64,000 nt of DNA from Lactifluus volemus (GCA_022376515.1 WTXI01000016.1:372001-436000), one strand, 5' to 3'; positions 22,961-35,758 are shown, counted from the first letter of the stretch. Notes: a model not told the origin generated them from the letters alone. Numbers and translations are program-made.

Positions 22961-23565
22961 GCTGAGGCAGAGGGTTTAAGCCAGGTTGAGAAAGAGGGGG
23001 AGGCAGAGAGAGAAATACAATGGGACAACACTGGCAAATGGACAGGTTTGTATGGACTTGGAAACCATAACTTGAGCACTTGAGTGATGCCTATAAAGTG
23101 CTGCTACCATATAAAGGTTTGGTCCCATGTCACAGAACTGAATAGGACAATGTGGTACAGGGGTAAGAAGAATTATTATTGTTGGGGGAAAACCCCAGTT
23201 ATTTATACATGAGTTTATGGATATTGAGATACCAAAACGAGCAGCGTGATGTAACTAGCGGATGCAACTCTTATAATGCCCATGTGTCACGGTTCACACG
23301 TCAATAAGATCACGTGAGAGCCCCTATGAAGAGCGGAAAGGAATCGCTGCTAAGTACTGTACAGGTCCGGCAGAGCCCTATGTATCTGAGTCTTCATTCC
23401 GAATCAACCCTCTGCGGCCGCAGTCAGTCTGTTTCGATACTGGACAATCGCGACGTCAGAAGCGGACTCTGCCCTCTCACCATCTGCAGTTTCTCGGAAG
23501 AAATCTTCGTCACCCATGGGAAAAATCTTGTGCCTGTGATAACACAACTGGTGTCCACCACGTGT
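22961..23565. other. Intergenic, no gene seen
   Basis: Contains weak homology to the crinkler linker at its left end and otherwise unsupported frames; it precedes the 3' end of the F-box gene. Confidence 0.4.
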
Positions 23566-26143
23566 TCACAGGAGACAGATAGTTAGGACACACTTTTCCT
23601 TAACGTGGGACACCAGACCATCGAATGTAAATCGCCTTTTCGCATGATCATCGCTATTCAGCGACGGCCGCGCTGTCGCTAGATTGTCGGATCCGCAGTG
23701 ACGACACCCAAATGTTTTTGTGAACCTCTTCTCGTCTACATTCTTAGCGCGGGAGGTGTACAACGCGAAGGACCCCGGTTCATACAGACGTTCGGAGGTA
23801 GGGTTTTCAAATGCAATCTGCATCGAATCATGCCGACCGCAATGCCCAGCCTAAACACGGACAAATCAGAATAAAGTAATCCATGCGACAAATTTCAACA
23901 GATACCAGGCGCTGGAAGTCCATCACAATCAAGGAATCGCACGACTTGCAAACAAATCTTCTGCTCATACGCTCGATCTCATCCTTCGTCTCTCGGCTTT
24001 CTGCTCTGAGCCTGAGTAAGGAAAGAGCTTGGGAAAGTACATCTATGGCCTGTAGACAAAGGAGATTAGCCTTGGGTGACCTGAAACTGGTTGACTGTCC
24101 AGATGTGTACCTTCTGATCAGGGGCGAATTGTTCAGCCCTCCATTTCCACTTCGCAGCCGCTTTCTTGGACTGTCCTGGACACTGGTGTGCACAGGCCTC
24201 ACGAAAGTCTAGTGATTGTGCAGTAGCATATTTTGACGATCTGCGGCAAAGAAGGCAGATAAAGCGGGCTGTCACCCGTTCGGCTGGATGAAGAACCCTG
24301 GTCGATGCGCGTTTCCAGTTCGGTTCACCTAAAATTGCATCAAACGCTCCCAACGCGGCATCGGTCCATTTTTTGAGGTCGCTATTGATCATTCCACCTA
24401 TCAGTTCAGAATGCTTCAATTCGGACTCCAGAATGCGTGTTGTTTTTTCTGGCTTTTCCGAGGGAGAATGGGCTGTATCAGATAGAAACGGTGACAAGTC
24501 CTCTCGGTCCTGCAGCGCATTGATAATAGGGAGCCCTCGAAACTCGGACAAAATGGGAACGACAGGATTTTTCTTTCCTTCCACAAGGCGATTATAGTGT
24601 CGACCAATATCTGCCCGTCTAATTTGCTGGGCGTGGGCCTTCTGTTTTCGTTCTTTTTTCTCCATATGAGAGACTATCTCGGCATCAATTTTTTTAGGGA
24701 GGGGGCGGATATCTTGACTTCCGTTATAACAGTTTCAATTGAAGACAAGTCAAGGCTTACCACACTCTGAGACAGTCTCGAGACATGCGTTACGGCTCCA
24801 GTGTAATGAGCTGTACGTAGGAGTGTTTAGAAGGGCTTGAAGATTCCAACCAAGTTCTACTGCTAGCATTCGAGCACTGTACACAAGAGCAACTTTATGA
24901 AGAGGATAACTTAAGGAAGCGTATCACTCACAAAGCGATATTTGACTTTTTTGTCTCGAGATATCTACGACGCCACTGATCTCTCCACTTGATAAGCATC
25001 CTTGCATGCTGCCCAGTCCATTTAACCGAAAGTGCGCGTAATAGATACGGAAGCACCGACCTCATGTTCATGATGCCGGCGATCGATATCGGCTTTATGA
25101 AGCTGAAGCAAAAGTTAGAGCGGAAATAACGGCGATTAATGGTAGAGGATTTACTCGTACGTAATCTTCCCGAGATTCGCCTCGGGCAACCATCCGGTCA
25201 TAGTCCTCTGTGGCTTCTATCAAGTCTTTCCGGAGACCTGACAATTCGTTATTCGGTTCAGGCGGTTACCAGAAGGGAGCTCTGGACTGAGGAGGACGCA
25301 CAGTATTGATGAAATGGACCTAGATATTAGAATACTAGTAAGCACAAATTAAAAAAGTGTGTTGAAGGACCCCACCAATAGGTACTTCTAAGTATCTAAG
25401 TCTCTTATGGAGAAATTTCAATTTCGTGCCCGGGGACGGGTCAGCCGAGGTTACATGACCCAGTGTAATATGGTCACTGGCGGCGGGCTGAGGTTAGACG
25501 CGTGGCGTTGATAAAGAACACGTAGACGCACTCAATGAGCTCTTGATAACAGTTTTGCTACCAAAAAGCCTGAGCAAGGTACCATAAGGTAAAACAAAAT
25601 GCACACACACCTTCCCGCATAACCGGATTCTAGCGACAAAGGAAAAGAACATCCGTTTTGTTAAAGCGCCGCAAATCTGGTGGAGCTATAGGTTCAGCGA
25701 CGGTGTTTCGGTGTGGTGCCATGACGCACGAAACAATTTCCCGCGTCGAAAATGAACGCCGCATAGACAGATTCGCTCCAGCCTGGCAGCGGATCAGGGA
25801 TGCCGGGAACGATGCAATGACGACGAGCGCGACGCCATATCACCTCATTAGAGGGGTTGAGAAGGGTCGCGCGTAGATGCTTGTTACAGCGTGCCACAGA
25901 GAGGACGTCTTGAGGAGAGTTCACGTATGAAAGGATTTCTGCAAGGATCTCGAGAGGGACACGGTCCAGACGCGGCAACGCAGGAAAAGCGTGTTCTCTT
26001 TCCTGCGAAAATTCATGCTGGGTGATATTCTGCGTTTCTTCTAGAGAACCATCTTCGTTCACTGACATGTTGTATGTATCATGCACGCCCGCAGCGGGGA
26101 TGTCGTTTATGATCAACAGCCGGTCCCCGGTCCGATCGACCAC
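23566..26143 (-). CDS. F-box protein with C-terminal zinc-finger-like region
   Basis: The first exon (start candidates 26143 or a few codons downstream at MSVNEDGS) contains an F-box: PRLDRVPLEILAEILSYVN followed by DVLSVARCNKHLR, then the WRRARRH helix seen in basidiomycete F-box proteins. F-box proteins recruit substrates to SCF ubiquitin ligases. Downstream exons include KDLIEATEDYDRMVARGESR (about 25160-25230), a Trp/Arg-rich exon (about 24950-25020), WNLQALLNTP and a large exon at 24066-24745 with CLLCRRSS. Two last exons carry FVCKSCDSL and CRHCGSDN...FTFDGLVSHVKEK, a C2H2-like pair, with the stop at 23566. Most introns are clean; the join between the F-box exon and the next exons (25240-25690) could not be resolved. 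Confidence 0.7.
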
Positions 26144-26392
26144 CCCATACAGTAGGGCTCGGCTAGTGCGCTCCGCTTAGAGCTGGTAACAAACTATGCT
26201 AAATATGGTATAAGGCTGTAACCATATCTTGTTCACTTGTTCACACAACCCCCATTGCTGGTCCGGTACCAGCTCCCATTGTACAACAAAATTCGTACGA
26301 CAAAACCTGGTCTATTGCATTGAATTTAACATCTCTCATCTTGATCTCACTTCACCGTGACTATAACTCTGGCCCCAGAACCGGGTACCAGG

Positions 26393-28515
26393 ATGCACGA
26401 TTGGCCTATCCTCACAAGTCTTGTCTGCATATTTATAGTGTATAGGGTCGTCAAGTTTTTTAGCAATAAGAAGGTATTTCCAGAATGTCACACCACATAT
26501 GCCCTCTAACGTATTGAAAGATGGTCCAAGGGATTCCGGGCCCGTGGGTGCCATTTTCACCTCTCAGCCCTCTAGGTGCCTCCCTCCCTACATGCTGGTG
26601 GAACCCAGGTCTTGCCTTGCATTGGAAATGGCGCTTGTCTTGTACGTACAGCCCACACATTTAACAAGATCCTTTTCCTTCATGGCGATAATACTGCAGT
26701 TTATAAGAAGTGGGGCTCGGAAATTGTCTCTTTTATACCATTTCTACATGGTCCTCCGTTGATCTTTACGTCCTCTCTTGAAGTCTCGCGACAGATGTTG
26801 ACAGGAGGAAACCACTTGATGTGGGTGAAACCCGAGTGGTCTATCACTGGCCTGAGGTAAGGCGTCCCTTTCAACATGCAGTGATTTCATTCATTGCATA
26901 TCCAGAGAATGGGGCTCGAGCCTGATAATTTCCAACAAAGACGACTGGAGGCGCCATCGGCGTATCATGGGCCCCGCATTCAACGCCTCTACGTATTCGA
27001 TTGTGTGGGCCGAGACTTCGCGGGTGTATAAAGACATGACCAGCGTAGAGGGTTGGGCGAAGAAGGACTTGGTGACACTCAGACCGGTACAAGCTTACAC
27101 AACCCGTCTTGCCTTTTTGGTGATTTCTACCTGTGGCTTCGGTTTACCATTTCGCTGGGAGGAGCCTACTGAAAACGATGACGGAGGCATGAGTATACAG
27201 AAAGCGATGCGTATCTGGGTGAATGCGACGGTCGTGAGACTCCTTACACCGTCATGGGCTTATATTCTTCCCATCAAAAGGTGCATTCTCAAACTGTATT
27301 TATGCTGTCATATCCATTTAACTGTTCTGTTGGCTCGTAGATTGCACGATGCTGCCATGGCGTCCCGGGTACTACGCGATCACTTGACAGAGTTGATATC
27401 GGAGCGCAGAGCCGAACTGAATGGCGACGATACTGACCGAGGTATGGCAAGGAAGGATATATTTAGCTTGCTTGTCCTTGCCAGTGAGGAGGAGAGCAAG
27501 TTCCACTTAAGTGATGATGAGCTGGTGAGTGACAACATGAAGGGATCGAGTCATTTCTGAGCGAGATACAAGATGGGAAATGTCTTTGGCATGATGTTTG
27601 CGGGTCATGGTTTGTGCATGCTCTACTTCATCGTGCAAAATGAGCAGCTTATATGGCCAGTGCAGAAACAACTGCATCTACGCTTGCGTCGACAATCGGA
27701 TTCCTTGGCCTCCACTCGGACATCCAAGAGGACCTATACGAGCAAATCGTGGATGTGGTGGGACACGACCGTGAACCGGTAAGCTACAATGTCTCCAGGA
27801 TCATTTCGTGTTGTGACATATAGGTACCCCAGACTTTTGAAGATTTTCCTCGACTTGAGAAGGTGGCTCATGCTTTCTATGAAGCTATCAGACTATACCG
27901 TTGGTTGTTTTGCTCCTTGATTGAAGCACTGTTTAGAGCGAGCATCTGACAGCGGCTGCGTACATTCTAATTCGGGAGGCCATCGAGGATACAATTCTCA
28001 ACATTCCGAACGCCGACAATCAACCAGGAACACGACAAGTCCCTATTCCAAAGGGTTTGTCCGTTATCGTGGATGTCGCGGGTATCCGTGCGTTGCATCT
28101 AATGAGCCAAGAAAATGACATCCTTACTGACGTTTCACAAGAATACAATCCGCGGTACTTCCCTGATCCGTACAAATATGACCCCAGTCGGTGGCGAGGA
28201 GTTATTCCTGAATCCGAGGAGATAACTGCATTTAGCGTCGGTATGTCTAAACATGGGCACCTTGACCTCCGTGACCGATCTCATCTATGCCCAGGTCCTC
28301 GCACATGCATCGGGCGCAAGTTCGCGGTGGTGGAAGCTGTCTGCTTCCTCACGCTTCTCATAAGGGACTGGATGATCGAACCGATCATGAACCCTGGCGA
28401 GACTGGCGAACAATGGCGAGATCGTGTGATGCAAGCAAACGTGAGGATGACGCTTTCTGTCAATGCACTCCCGATACGTCTGAGGCGGCGGACTCGACCC
28501 ACACACCCCACGTAA
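26393..28515 (+). CDS. Cytochrome P450, copy A
   Basis: Haem-thiolate monooxygenase, expected to be ER-anchored by the N-terminal helix starting at the ATG at 26393 (HDWPILTSLVCIFIVYRVV). About ten short introns. Recognised elements in order: the proline-rich hinge IPGPWVPFSPLSPLG; WRRHRRIMGPAFN in the C-helix; FLVISTCGFGLPF; the I-helix AGHETT (conserved Thr present) near 27600-27665; the K-helix EAIR (ExxR); PxRW as DPSRW; and the Cys loop FSVGPRTCIG (FxxGxRxCxG) near 28235-28320. It ends with a TAA at 28513-28515. All essential motifs are present and the exons join in frame. Substrate cannot be predicted. It shares an ancestor with copy B about 5.7 kb downstream. Confidence 0.88.
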
Positions 28516-29230
28516 ACACAATTATCGCTGGCGATGTTCATACTAGCTCAGGCTTTTGCCTGCTCGAGTCCTAAGTTACACACTTGAGAGATGCGTTTTT
28601 GTTTCCGATTCCGAATACAGAGGTTGGACTTGCATAGATGTTTGAAGGATGGTTGGTTGTCCCAACAGATGCAGCCGCAAGTGCATGATGACGGATATTC
28701 AGGCGCAACTTGCATGGGCATCGGTTTGTTTGCAGCTACTCAAATTGAAATGGGAACCGGACTCTAGAGGTAGAAAGCCGTGTTGTGCCGCAAACGCGGC
28801 TAGCAAACATTTTTCGAGTACAATCAGACTCGGAATCCGATTGGCTCTGGAGTGGACGTCCAAATCTCGTGAAGAGGCAATGCACTGGCGATGCATTCAA
28901 CTCGGTTTACATAGGATTTGTACACTTCAGGCTTTTATCCTTCCGGATCATGGCATGCAAACGGCACTCCCACAGCTATCCCCACGCTATTCACCATCTG
29001 CACTTGACGCCCAACAACCTACCTCAAACCACTTCTTCCTGTATCATCTATTTTCCCTGCCAAACCTCCAACGCTTCCCCTTTAATCAGGAGTGCCAAGT
29101 GTCCCAGCTTTCTCTCTTCCTCTCTCTCAGCCCTGTGCGATTCGGCGTCGTATCTGGTGATGCATTATGAGAGATAGTGTACTGTACCAAATATTTTTTT
29201 TCCACGTCTCATTGAACACTCCGGGCGTGA
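28516..29230. other. No confident gene
   Basis: Several overlapping plus-strand frames (up to 173 codons at 28649-29170) exist without domains, splice support or similarity to neighbours. Confidence 0.35.
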
Positions 29231-30127
29231 CCCGTCCCTCGAATCAGTATCAACGCGGTGCTTTCTGTACTACATTCTCAAAAAAATGATCGTGATCTCG
29301 AGTCGGTCAGCTCCTTGATACCCACAAACGACGAAGGTGGAGAGATTTCAAATCAAGGTGACCACTCGCTACTAGAACGGGGAAACGACGAGCGGCATGA
29401 CGCACCTCCGCTAACGATAGCACCGATCACATCTACAACACCGTACACTCCCTCATGAGCCCTCATTCGAACTGCATGGCAATGGTGGTGTGGCTGTGGG
29501 CGAGCATGGATAGCTCAGAACAAATGCCAATGTGAATGGATACGACTGCAGGGCCTGATCTTATGATGTTTGAGGAGATAATTGGACAGGGGACAGTGTG
29601 CTTTGTCGAGTATCTCCGCAAACATCACACGCGGCAGCCGCCGAGGCTGGAGTTGAAGTTGACGTTTGAGATCTTTGAGATCTGAAGTGCACCACCGTCA
29701 CCATGGGTGTTGTTGTCGCCAGCGACGTCACTGGCAGTGGCTGCGTCCGTGGGTGCGACGCTCGTACGAAAGTTTGAAAGTCTCTTGATCGGGGGGGGCG
29801 AGTGTTCGAGGAAGCGGTGGAGGCGATCGTTCATGGGAGAGAATGCATGTGAGGTCGCCGTTGCACGAGAAAACAGAGTCACCACAACCATCAGCTGCGG
29901 GCGTACCCGGTTCTACTGCTTCTATGCCGACTCCGACGGCTGGGACCGCCGCACATGGCGGCGCTGATGCGGAAAGTCAGAGCCAGACGCACAGTCGGGC
30001 AGTGACTTTTGGAGGATCATTGATCGTGCAGGCGAACACCGCCAAGTGCGCAATTACCCAGGATTTGGCTGCAAGAGGTCGCAAACAGTTTCATACTAGC
30101 ATGACGTCTGACGTCTTCGTACCTTAG
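29231..30127 (+). pseudogene. Possible decayed coding region, unknown
   Basis: Plus-strand segments at about 29270-29456 (acidic, ending TSTTPYTPS) and 29860-30127 (Ser/Ala/Gln-rich, then FGGSLIVQANTAKCAITQDL) have coding-like composition. The DNA between them has stops in all frames and no clear introns. No domain was recognised; it may be non-coding. Confidence 0.2.
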
Positions 30128-32062
30128 TCCCATGGCGCCCCTGCAACGCCCGCACCCACGAATGCAAGTGAGAAAAAAAAAAACAGAGAGTGCTGAATAA
30201 GTAATCAGTCGAGCATGGAGTTGGCGCAAATATCCGGACCGGGGCTAACCCCAAATTGGATGCATGTGGACAATGGTTGCTGGCTAGCAGTGCTGTACAG
30301 TATGTACCGTAAATCGAATCATAATATATTTGATATGTGTACTTTATATATGTGTGAAATTCATCACGACGAAATCTCTTTTCATGAAGTGAGATTACCC
30401 GGGGTTCATCAACATTCATCGTTGACAAATGAGTCCTCCTGCCTCTTCGAACTGTGACAGCCGGACCACCCGAGCATACATACATATAATCAGATGCCAC
30501 CTCACCAATTTCTGCCGGTGCCAGGTGCGGTCCCCATCACACGTCTTGTTGCGTCGCGCCGCCGGCCGACCACGACCACTCATCCACATGACTGATACGC
30601 GTGCAGTCGAGGTATCCTTGGCGCCAGAGCAGGATGAGGTATGCGTCGGATGTCTGTTGTGCATAGAGCGTAAGCAGGGAGTGCTAGTTGTGTTGAGGGG
30701 CGGAGGCACAAGCGACGGAGTAGAGGTGTGGGGAAAGGAACGATGGCAAGCCGGTCTATTCCATAAGATACTACGTACGCGCGCCAGATATTCATCGGCT
30801 AGAATGTCTGCAGCCACTGTCGCCCCGACAGTGTACCCGTCTGTCGATGTGAGGGGTTGGTGAGTACAGACCAGCATTGAACGGCAGGCATAGATCCTCC
30901 CACAGAAAGGCGGATCACTCGAGCTAAAAATGCTAATCAGCATCCAGGATTACCCCTAGGTTTAAGCCTCCCCCCAGAAAAAAAAACGAACCATGGCAGA
31001 AATCGTACGTGACAAGGCCACTTTGGAGCAGCAGCGCGAGGAAGTATAAGAAAACCCAATGAGGGTATAATGCGTGTTGCCAGTATGATCCCGATGGGAC
31101 TTCGACGCGGTGTGAATGGCTCCCCTCAGCAGCGAGGAATGACGCCAGGCCAACCCTCATCGAAGGGGACAAAAACGGGACGAAGTAGGACAAAGGGGAC
31201 CACAGAAAAGTCAGTGTACCTAGCAACACCTGAAAGGGAAGAACCCTTCAGACGTCCCAACGCCGTGTGAACGGCTCCCATGAGTCCCGTGAGTCCCCGC
31301 CACCAAGCAAGCTATTTGTGGTGGCGGCAGTGGCGAGGGCGACGGTGACGGCCCGGGTGAGGAGAGAGGCACAACTTGGTGCCATCGAGTCCAACGCGCG
31401 CTGCTGGTGGCGGTGGCAGAGTCGAGGGTGGGGACACATCTGACAGCCACTCCGAACTTTGGCAAAGTTCAACGAATGTCACGTGATCAAGGCTGCAGCA
31501 TGATTCCAAGGTTTATTACTGCACCGCTATGTCAAGATCAGCATGGGCTACTTGTTTGTGCCCTCATCAAATTCAGGTCTAATTAAACAGTGCCTGATAT
31601 CTTATATGGTTGCTACATACCCTGTGAAAAGCGAAAAATAGTTTCTGGTTTAGATCATGCTCATCCCCGACATCTTTCCTCAGGGGCGGGACGTCGCGCG
31701 GCCGTGGGAGGACTTGGTGGGAAACTGGCCACTTTGTGTGACAGCGGAATATTATATAATGTTTCCGTATAAGTAGCGAAATCACGTGGAAATGATGTCA
31801 TTATTTGTTCCACCGACAATATAACTACCTAATAAGGATAACGCCGTGTGGCTGAATGTCTTGATCTACACATCTACGTACGATACATGGATACCAATGT
31901 CAGTTAAGCTGGGCAATCTCCAACACTTGATCCGACCCAATGTTTGGCAACCTCTGGCTGGTTGATAACGCTGGAATGGGCGGATAAATAGGTGCGCTAC
32001 TTGTGCTTGTTCAGAGTGTCTCTCATCATTTCACCTTACTATCCCCAGAACCGAGTACCAGT
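30128..32062. other. Intergenic between the P450 copies; one weak ORF
   Basis: A minus-strand frame at 30416-30943 (175 codons, with TVGATVAADILADEYLARV) and GC-rich frames near 31250-31500 lack domains. The last 80 bp or so (about 31990-32062) begin to resemble the 5' flank of P450 copy A. A GGCGGTGGC-rich patch lies near 31310-31440. Confidence 0.35.
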
Positions 32063-34195
32063 ATGCGCGACTGGCCTATCTTCACAAGTCTTGTCTGCAT
32101 ATTCTTAGTGTCCAGGGTCGTCAACTGTATCGCCAACAAAAAGGTAGACTATATCCAGAAAGTCACACCACATACCGGTCTCTAATCACTCAAAAGTTGG
32201 TCATGAGGATTCCGGGCCCATGGGTGGCATTATCTCCTCTCATGCCTCTAAGTGCCGCCCTCCCTACATGTCGGTGGAACCCAGGTCTTGCCTGGATTTG
32301 GAAATTACGCTTATCATGTATACAGCCCATCCGTTTAACGAGATTCTTTTCGCTTACGGAGATAACATCGCAGTTTATAAGAAGTGGGGCTCGGAAGTTG
32401 TTTCCTTTGTACCATTTCTACGGGGTCCTCCGTTGATCTTCACGTCCTCTCTCGAAGTCTCGCGACAGATATTGGCGGGAGGAAACCAGTCGGTGTGGGT
32501 GAAACCCGAGTGGGCCATGAAAGTCTTTGGGTAAGGTGTCTCTTTCAATGTGTTCAGTTCCACTAATTTGTATCTCCAGAGAATGGAGCTCGAGCGTGCT
32601 ACATACCAACAAGGATGACTGGAGGCGCCATCGGCGCATCATGGGTCCCGCATTCAACACCTCTACATATTCAATTGTATGGGCGGAGACTTCGCGGGTG
32701 TATGGAGACATGATCAGCGTAGAGGGTTGGTCGCAGAAGGACTTGGTGACACTCAGACAGGTTCAAGCTTACACGACCCGCCTTGCCTTTTTGGTGATTT
32801 CTACCTGTGGCTTCGGTTTACCATTTCGCTGGGAGGAGCCTACTGAAACCGACGACGGAGGCATGGGCATACAGAAAGCTATGCGTATCTGGGTGGATAC
32901 GGTGATCGTGAGACTCCTTACACCGTCATGGGTTTATAAGCTTCCCATCAAAAGGTGCATTCTCAAACTGTATTATGTTGTCATGTCCATCTAACGGTTC
33001 TCTTGGCCCGCAGTTTGCGTGATGCCGCTACATCTTCTCAGGTACTACACAATCAGATGGCGGAGATTATATCCGAGCGCAGGGCCGAACTGAACGGCGA
33101 GATTACCGACCGATTCGGAGATATTGCAAGGAAGGATATATTTAGCTTGCTTATCCGCGCCAGTGAGGAGGATAGTAAGTTCCAGTTGAGTAATGATGAG
33201 GTGGTGAGTGATAATATCGACGGGTCGAGTCTGTTCTTGATTCGATACAAGGTGGGAAATGTCTTTGCAATAATGTTTGCGGGTCACGGTTTGTGCATGT
33301 TCTGCCTCATCGCACCAAATGGGTACTAAAGCTTATCGTCGGTGCAGAATCAATGGCATCTACGCTTGCATCAACAATTGGACTCCTTTGCCTCCACTCG
33401 GATGTCCAAGAGGACCTATACGAACAGATCGTAGATGTGGTGGGACACGACCGTGAACCGGTAAGCTACAATATCTCCATGAGCATTTCGTGTCGTGACG
33501 GATAGGTACCCCAGACATTTGAAGACTTTTCTCGACTTGAGAAGGTGGCTCATGCCTTTTATGAAGCTAACAGGCTTTACCGTCGGTTTTTTTTCCTTCG
33601 TTGAATCAGTGTTCAGAATGACGATCTGGCATCTGCAGCGGCTGCGTTCATATTGATTCGGGAGGCCACCGAGGATACAATTCTCAACATCCCAAACGCC
33701 GACAATCAACCAGGAACACGACAAGTCGCTATCCCAAAGGGGTTATCCGTTATTGTGGATATGATTGGTATCCGTGCGTCGTATCCGCTGAACGAAGAAA
33801 GACGACATCCTTACTGATAGGTTTAAAGAGTACAATCCACGTTACTTCCCTGACCCATACAAATATGACCCCAGTCGGTGGCGGGGAGTTGTTGCTGAAT
33901 CTGAGGAAATAACTGCATTCAGCGTTGGTATGTCTAAAACTTGAGCTCTTGGTCTCTGTGATAGATGTGCCCAGGTCCCCGCACATGCCTCGGGCGCAAG
34001 TTTGCGGTAGTGGAAGCTGTCTGCTTCCTGACGCTTCTCATAAGGGATTGGATGGTTGAACCGATCATGAACCCTGGCGAGACTGGCGAACAATGGCGAG
34101 ATCGTGTGATGCAAGTAGTAGATATGAAGATGACACTTTCCGTCAAAGCGCTCCCGGTGCGGCTGAGGCGGCGGATTCGACCTGCTTCGATATAA
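32063..34195 (+). CDS. Cytochrome P450, copy B
   Basis: Close paralogue of copy A with the same exon structure; the ATG at 32063 starts the anchor RDWPIFTSLVCIFLVSRVV. The frame holds through all exons when splice sites are matched to copy A, including two shifted sites: a donor GTATAC near 32317, and an acceptor moved a few bases downstream (before AGTACAATCC near 33829). WRRHRRIMGPAFN, the ExxR motif EANR, DPSRW and the Cys loop FSVGPRTCLG are present, with the stop at 34195. The I-helix reads AGHESM where copy A has AGHETT, so the usual oxygen-activating Thr is Ser and the next residue is Met. Probably functional or recently diverged; substrate unknown. Confidence 0.85.
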
Positions 34196-34472
34196 ATACG
34201 ATTGTCGCTGGCGATGTTCTTGTCCTAATTTTTGTACAGTTTGCGATTCTTTCTTTTATTTTCCGACAATGTGGGTTGACAAACGCAGACGTTTCACATG
34301 CAAGGGACTCCTACCATTTCCCCCATTCAAGCTGAACGAAATCTGACTCAGTGGAGATGTTGTAGTATGCTATATTCATATTCAACTTCACCCGAGTAGT
34401 GTAGATGTAGTGCGATAAGCAATTTTTTAATTCCACACCATTTATCATGCATGCCACTGTATTGACAGTTAA
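34196..34472. other. Short intergenic region
   Basis: 3' flank of P450 copy B; AT-rich, with no gene seen. Confidence 0.4.
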
Positions 34473-34560
34473 CTTTCGGTAGCTTAGCTGGAAGAGCATG
34501 GGACTATAACAGATGGTTTATGATATCCCGAGGTTGCTTGTTCAACTCCAGTCTGAAGGA
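34473..34560 (+). pseudogene. tRNA-Tyr-derived relic with intron (anticodon now ATA)
   Basis: An 88-nt cloverleaf-like sequence: acceptor CTTTCGG pairs with CTGAAGG (two wobble pairs), D arm GTAGCTTAGCTGGAAGAGC, anticodon stem TGGGA/TCCCG, a 15-nt insert after position 37 as in intron-containing tRNA-Tyr, and a B-box-like TTGTTCAACTCC. It closely follows fungal tRNA-Tyr, but position 34 is A instead of G and the T arm has mismatches. Probably a pseudogene or the head of a tRNA-derived element. Confidence 0.6.
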
Positions 34561-35113
34561 AGTCTTTTTCTCACTGACCAAATGCTCAAGTCATCAGAAA
34601 GAGTGTCACGATGCCAGGTCAAAACGTAATGCGTTTGAATTTCTGGGGGCTTATGTCAGCCACCACGTTTCTCGCACGTGTCCCGACCGGCCAATTAGTT
34701 TGGTGTTGAACGCGACACGTCAAGCCGAGCCTTGAGATCTATTCAACTTGGACCATCAAACACCCAGACTCTCCTGTGAGTGAGAGCTCTGAGATCTGGA
34801 ACTTGGGACCACATTTCATGCATAATGATTCTCTGCATGCCCAGAATTTAACACCATCTGTTTATGCAGCCACTAGCAACGTGGAGAGAATATGTCTGTT
34901 TGTTTCTCGAGGCTCCTGACATTCAGTGTTTTAAAACCCAGGTGGACCATGACTAGATTATCGTGACGCGACGCATCAACTGCCTGATACAATATTTCGA
35001 GAATTAAAAAATGATGAATCAGTTCTGCTTCCTGGCTTCATAATTTCAATGAAGGTTCATCTCTTCTGTACCCTGTTGACGTCTGCTTGAAGAGTCAAAC
35101 TCTCACTTCCTCC
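34561..35113. other. Intergenic, no gene seen
   Basis: No supported frame. If the tRNA relic heads a SINE, the body would lie here, but no second copy is present in the window to define it. Confidence 0.35.
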
Positions 35114-35758
35114 TCAGGACTCCTCCCTGCGTGGCGCGGCGCTGGGATCTGGATTCGTCGTGGAAGTGCCAATACCTCGGCCACTTGATGCTGACTCGGT
35201 AGCCTGCCCGGCAACACCATCGTCACGTCGGACACCTTTCTCATCCCCCGCATCAGGCCAGCCAGAGGCATCCCGTGGTGCCGGAGGCGCAGTTTTCTCA
35301 TCATTAGGATATCCTGCCGCCTGGGTCGAAGTGGCCACGCTCGGCGCCGCAGCAGTACCGCAGGTGGTGGTGGTGGTGGTGGTCTTGCGCTCGAGATCCA
35401 GTTTGCTGAATCCCTGCCCAATCTCATCTTTCCCCGTCGCTGCGATGTCCTTCCCAGAGCCACGACCAAAGTCAGTGGCTGCTATTGCGTATCCACGGAT
35501 GACCTCCCCCGCTCCTACAACGAAACGTTAGTATCTTAATGTGCGGGTCCGTGTCGGTGCTAGGTAAAGTCACCATGAACAATGCTTGCTACGCCGCTAT
35601 GAGATGGTCAACCAAGTCACGGTTATATCGTGTAGGAACGTGGGAAATCCTTACGCGACTTTCGATTGCAAACTGCTTGGGCTGTCAGGTGCGTCAGGGC
35701 GAGACTCGGGACTTGTACGCTGAGCTTCATCGGTGGTGGGTTTGTCGGTAGATGTCAT
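35114..35758 (-). CDS. Small GAGEVIRG-motif protein, copy 1
   Basis: Three exons on the minus strand. The start ATG at 35756-35758 opens a Ser/Pro/Asp-rich segment (MTSTDKPTTDEAQRTSPESR). Donor GTAAGG leads through an intron of about 70 nt to an 11-nt microexon (35574-35584, coding Ile-Val-His), and a second intron leads to the last exon, which begins GAGEVIRGYAIAATDFGRG and continues with GKDEIGQGF, a Thr run and a Gly/Ala/Pro-rich tail to the stop at 35114. The core motif resembles small fungal proteins with a conserved GAGEVIRG segment, sometimes compared with CsbD-like stress proteins. Function is not established. It lies next to a paralogue upstream. Confidence 0.65.

Noticed and set aside
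24066..24607. Plus- and minus-strand alternative ORFs over the F-box gene's large exon
   Set aside because: Shadow frames of the spliced F-box model, which alone has splice sites and zinc-ligand motifs.
30416..30943. 175-codon minus-strand ORF
   Set aside because: Some coding-like composition but an opposing frame of similar length and no domain; left as intergenic.
32280..32400. P450 copy B as a pseudogene because GT is lost at the aligned donor in the first exons
   Set aside because: A GTATAC donor a few bases on keeps phase, and copy A can use the equivalent GTACGT site, so both genes stay in frame.
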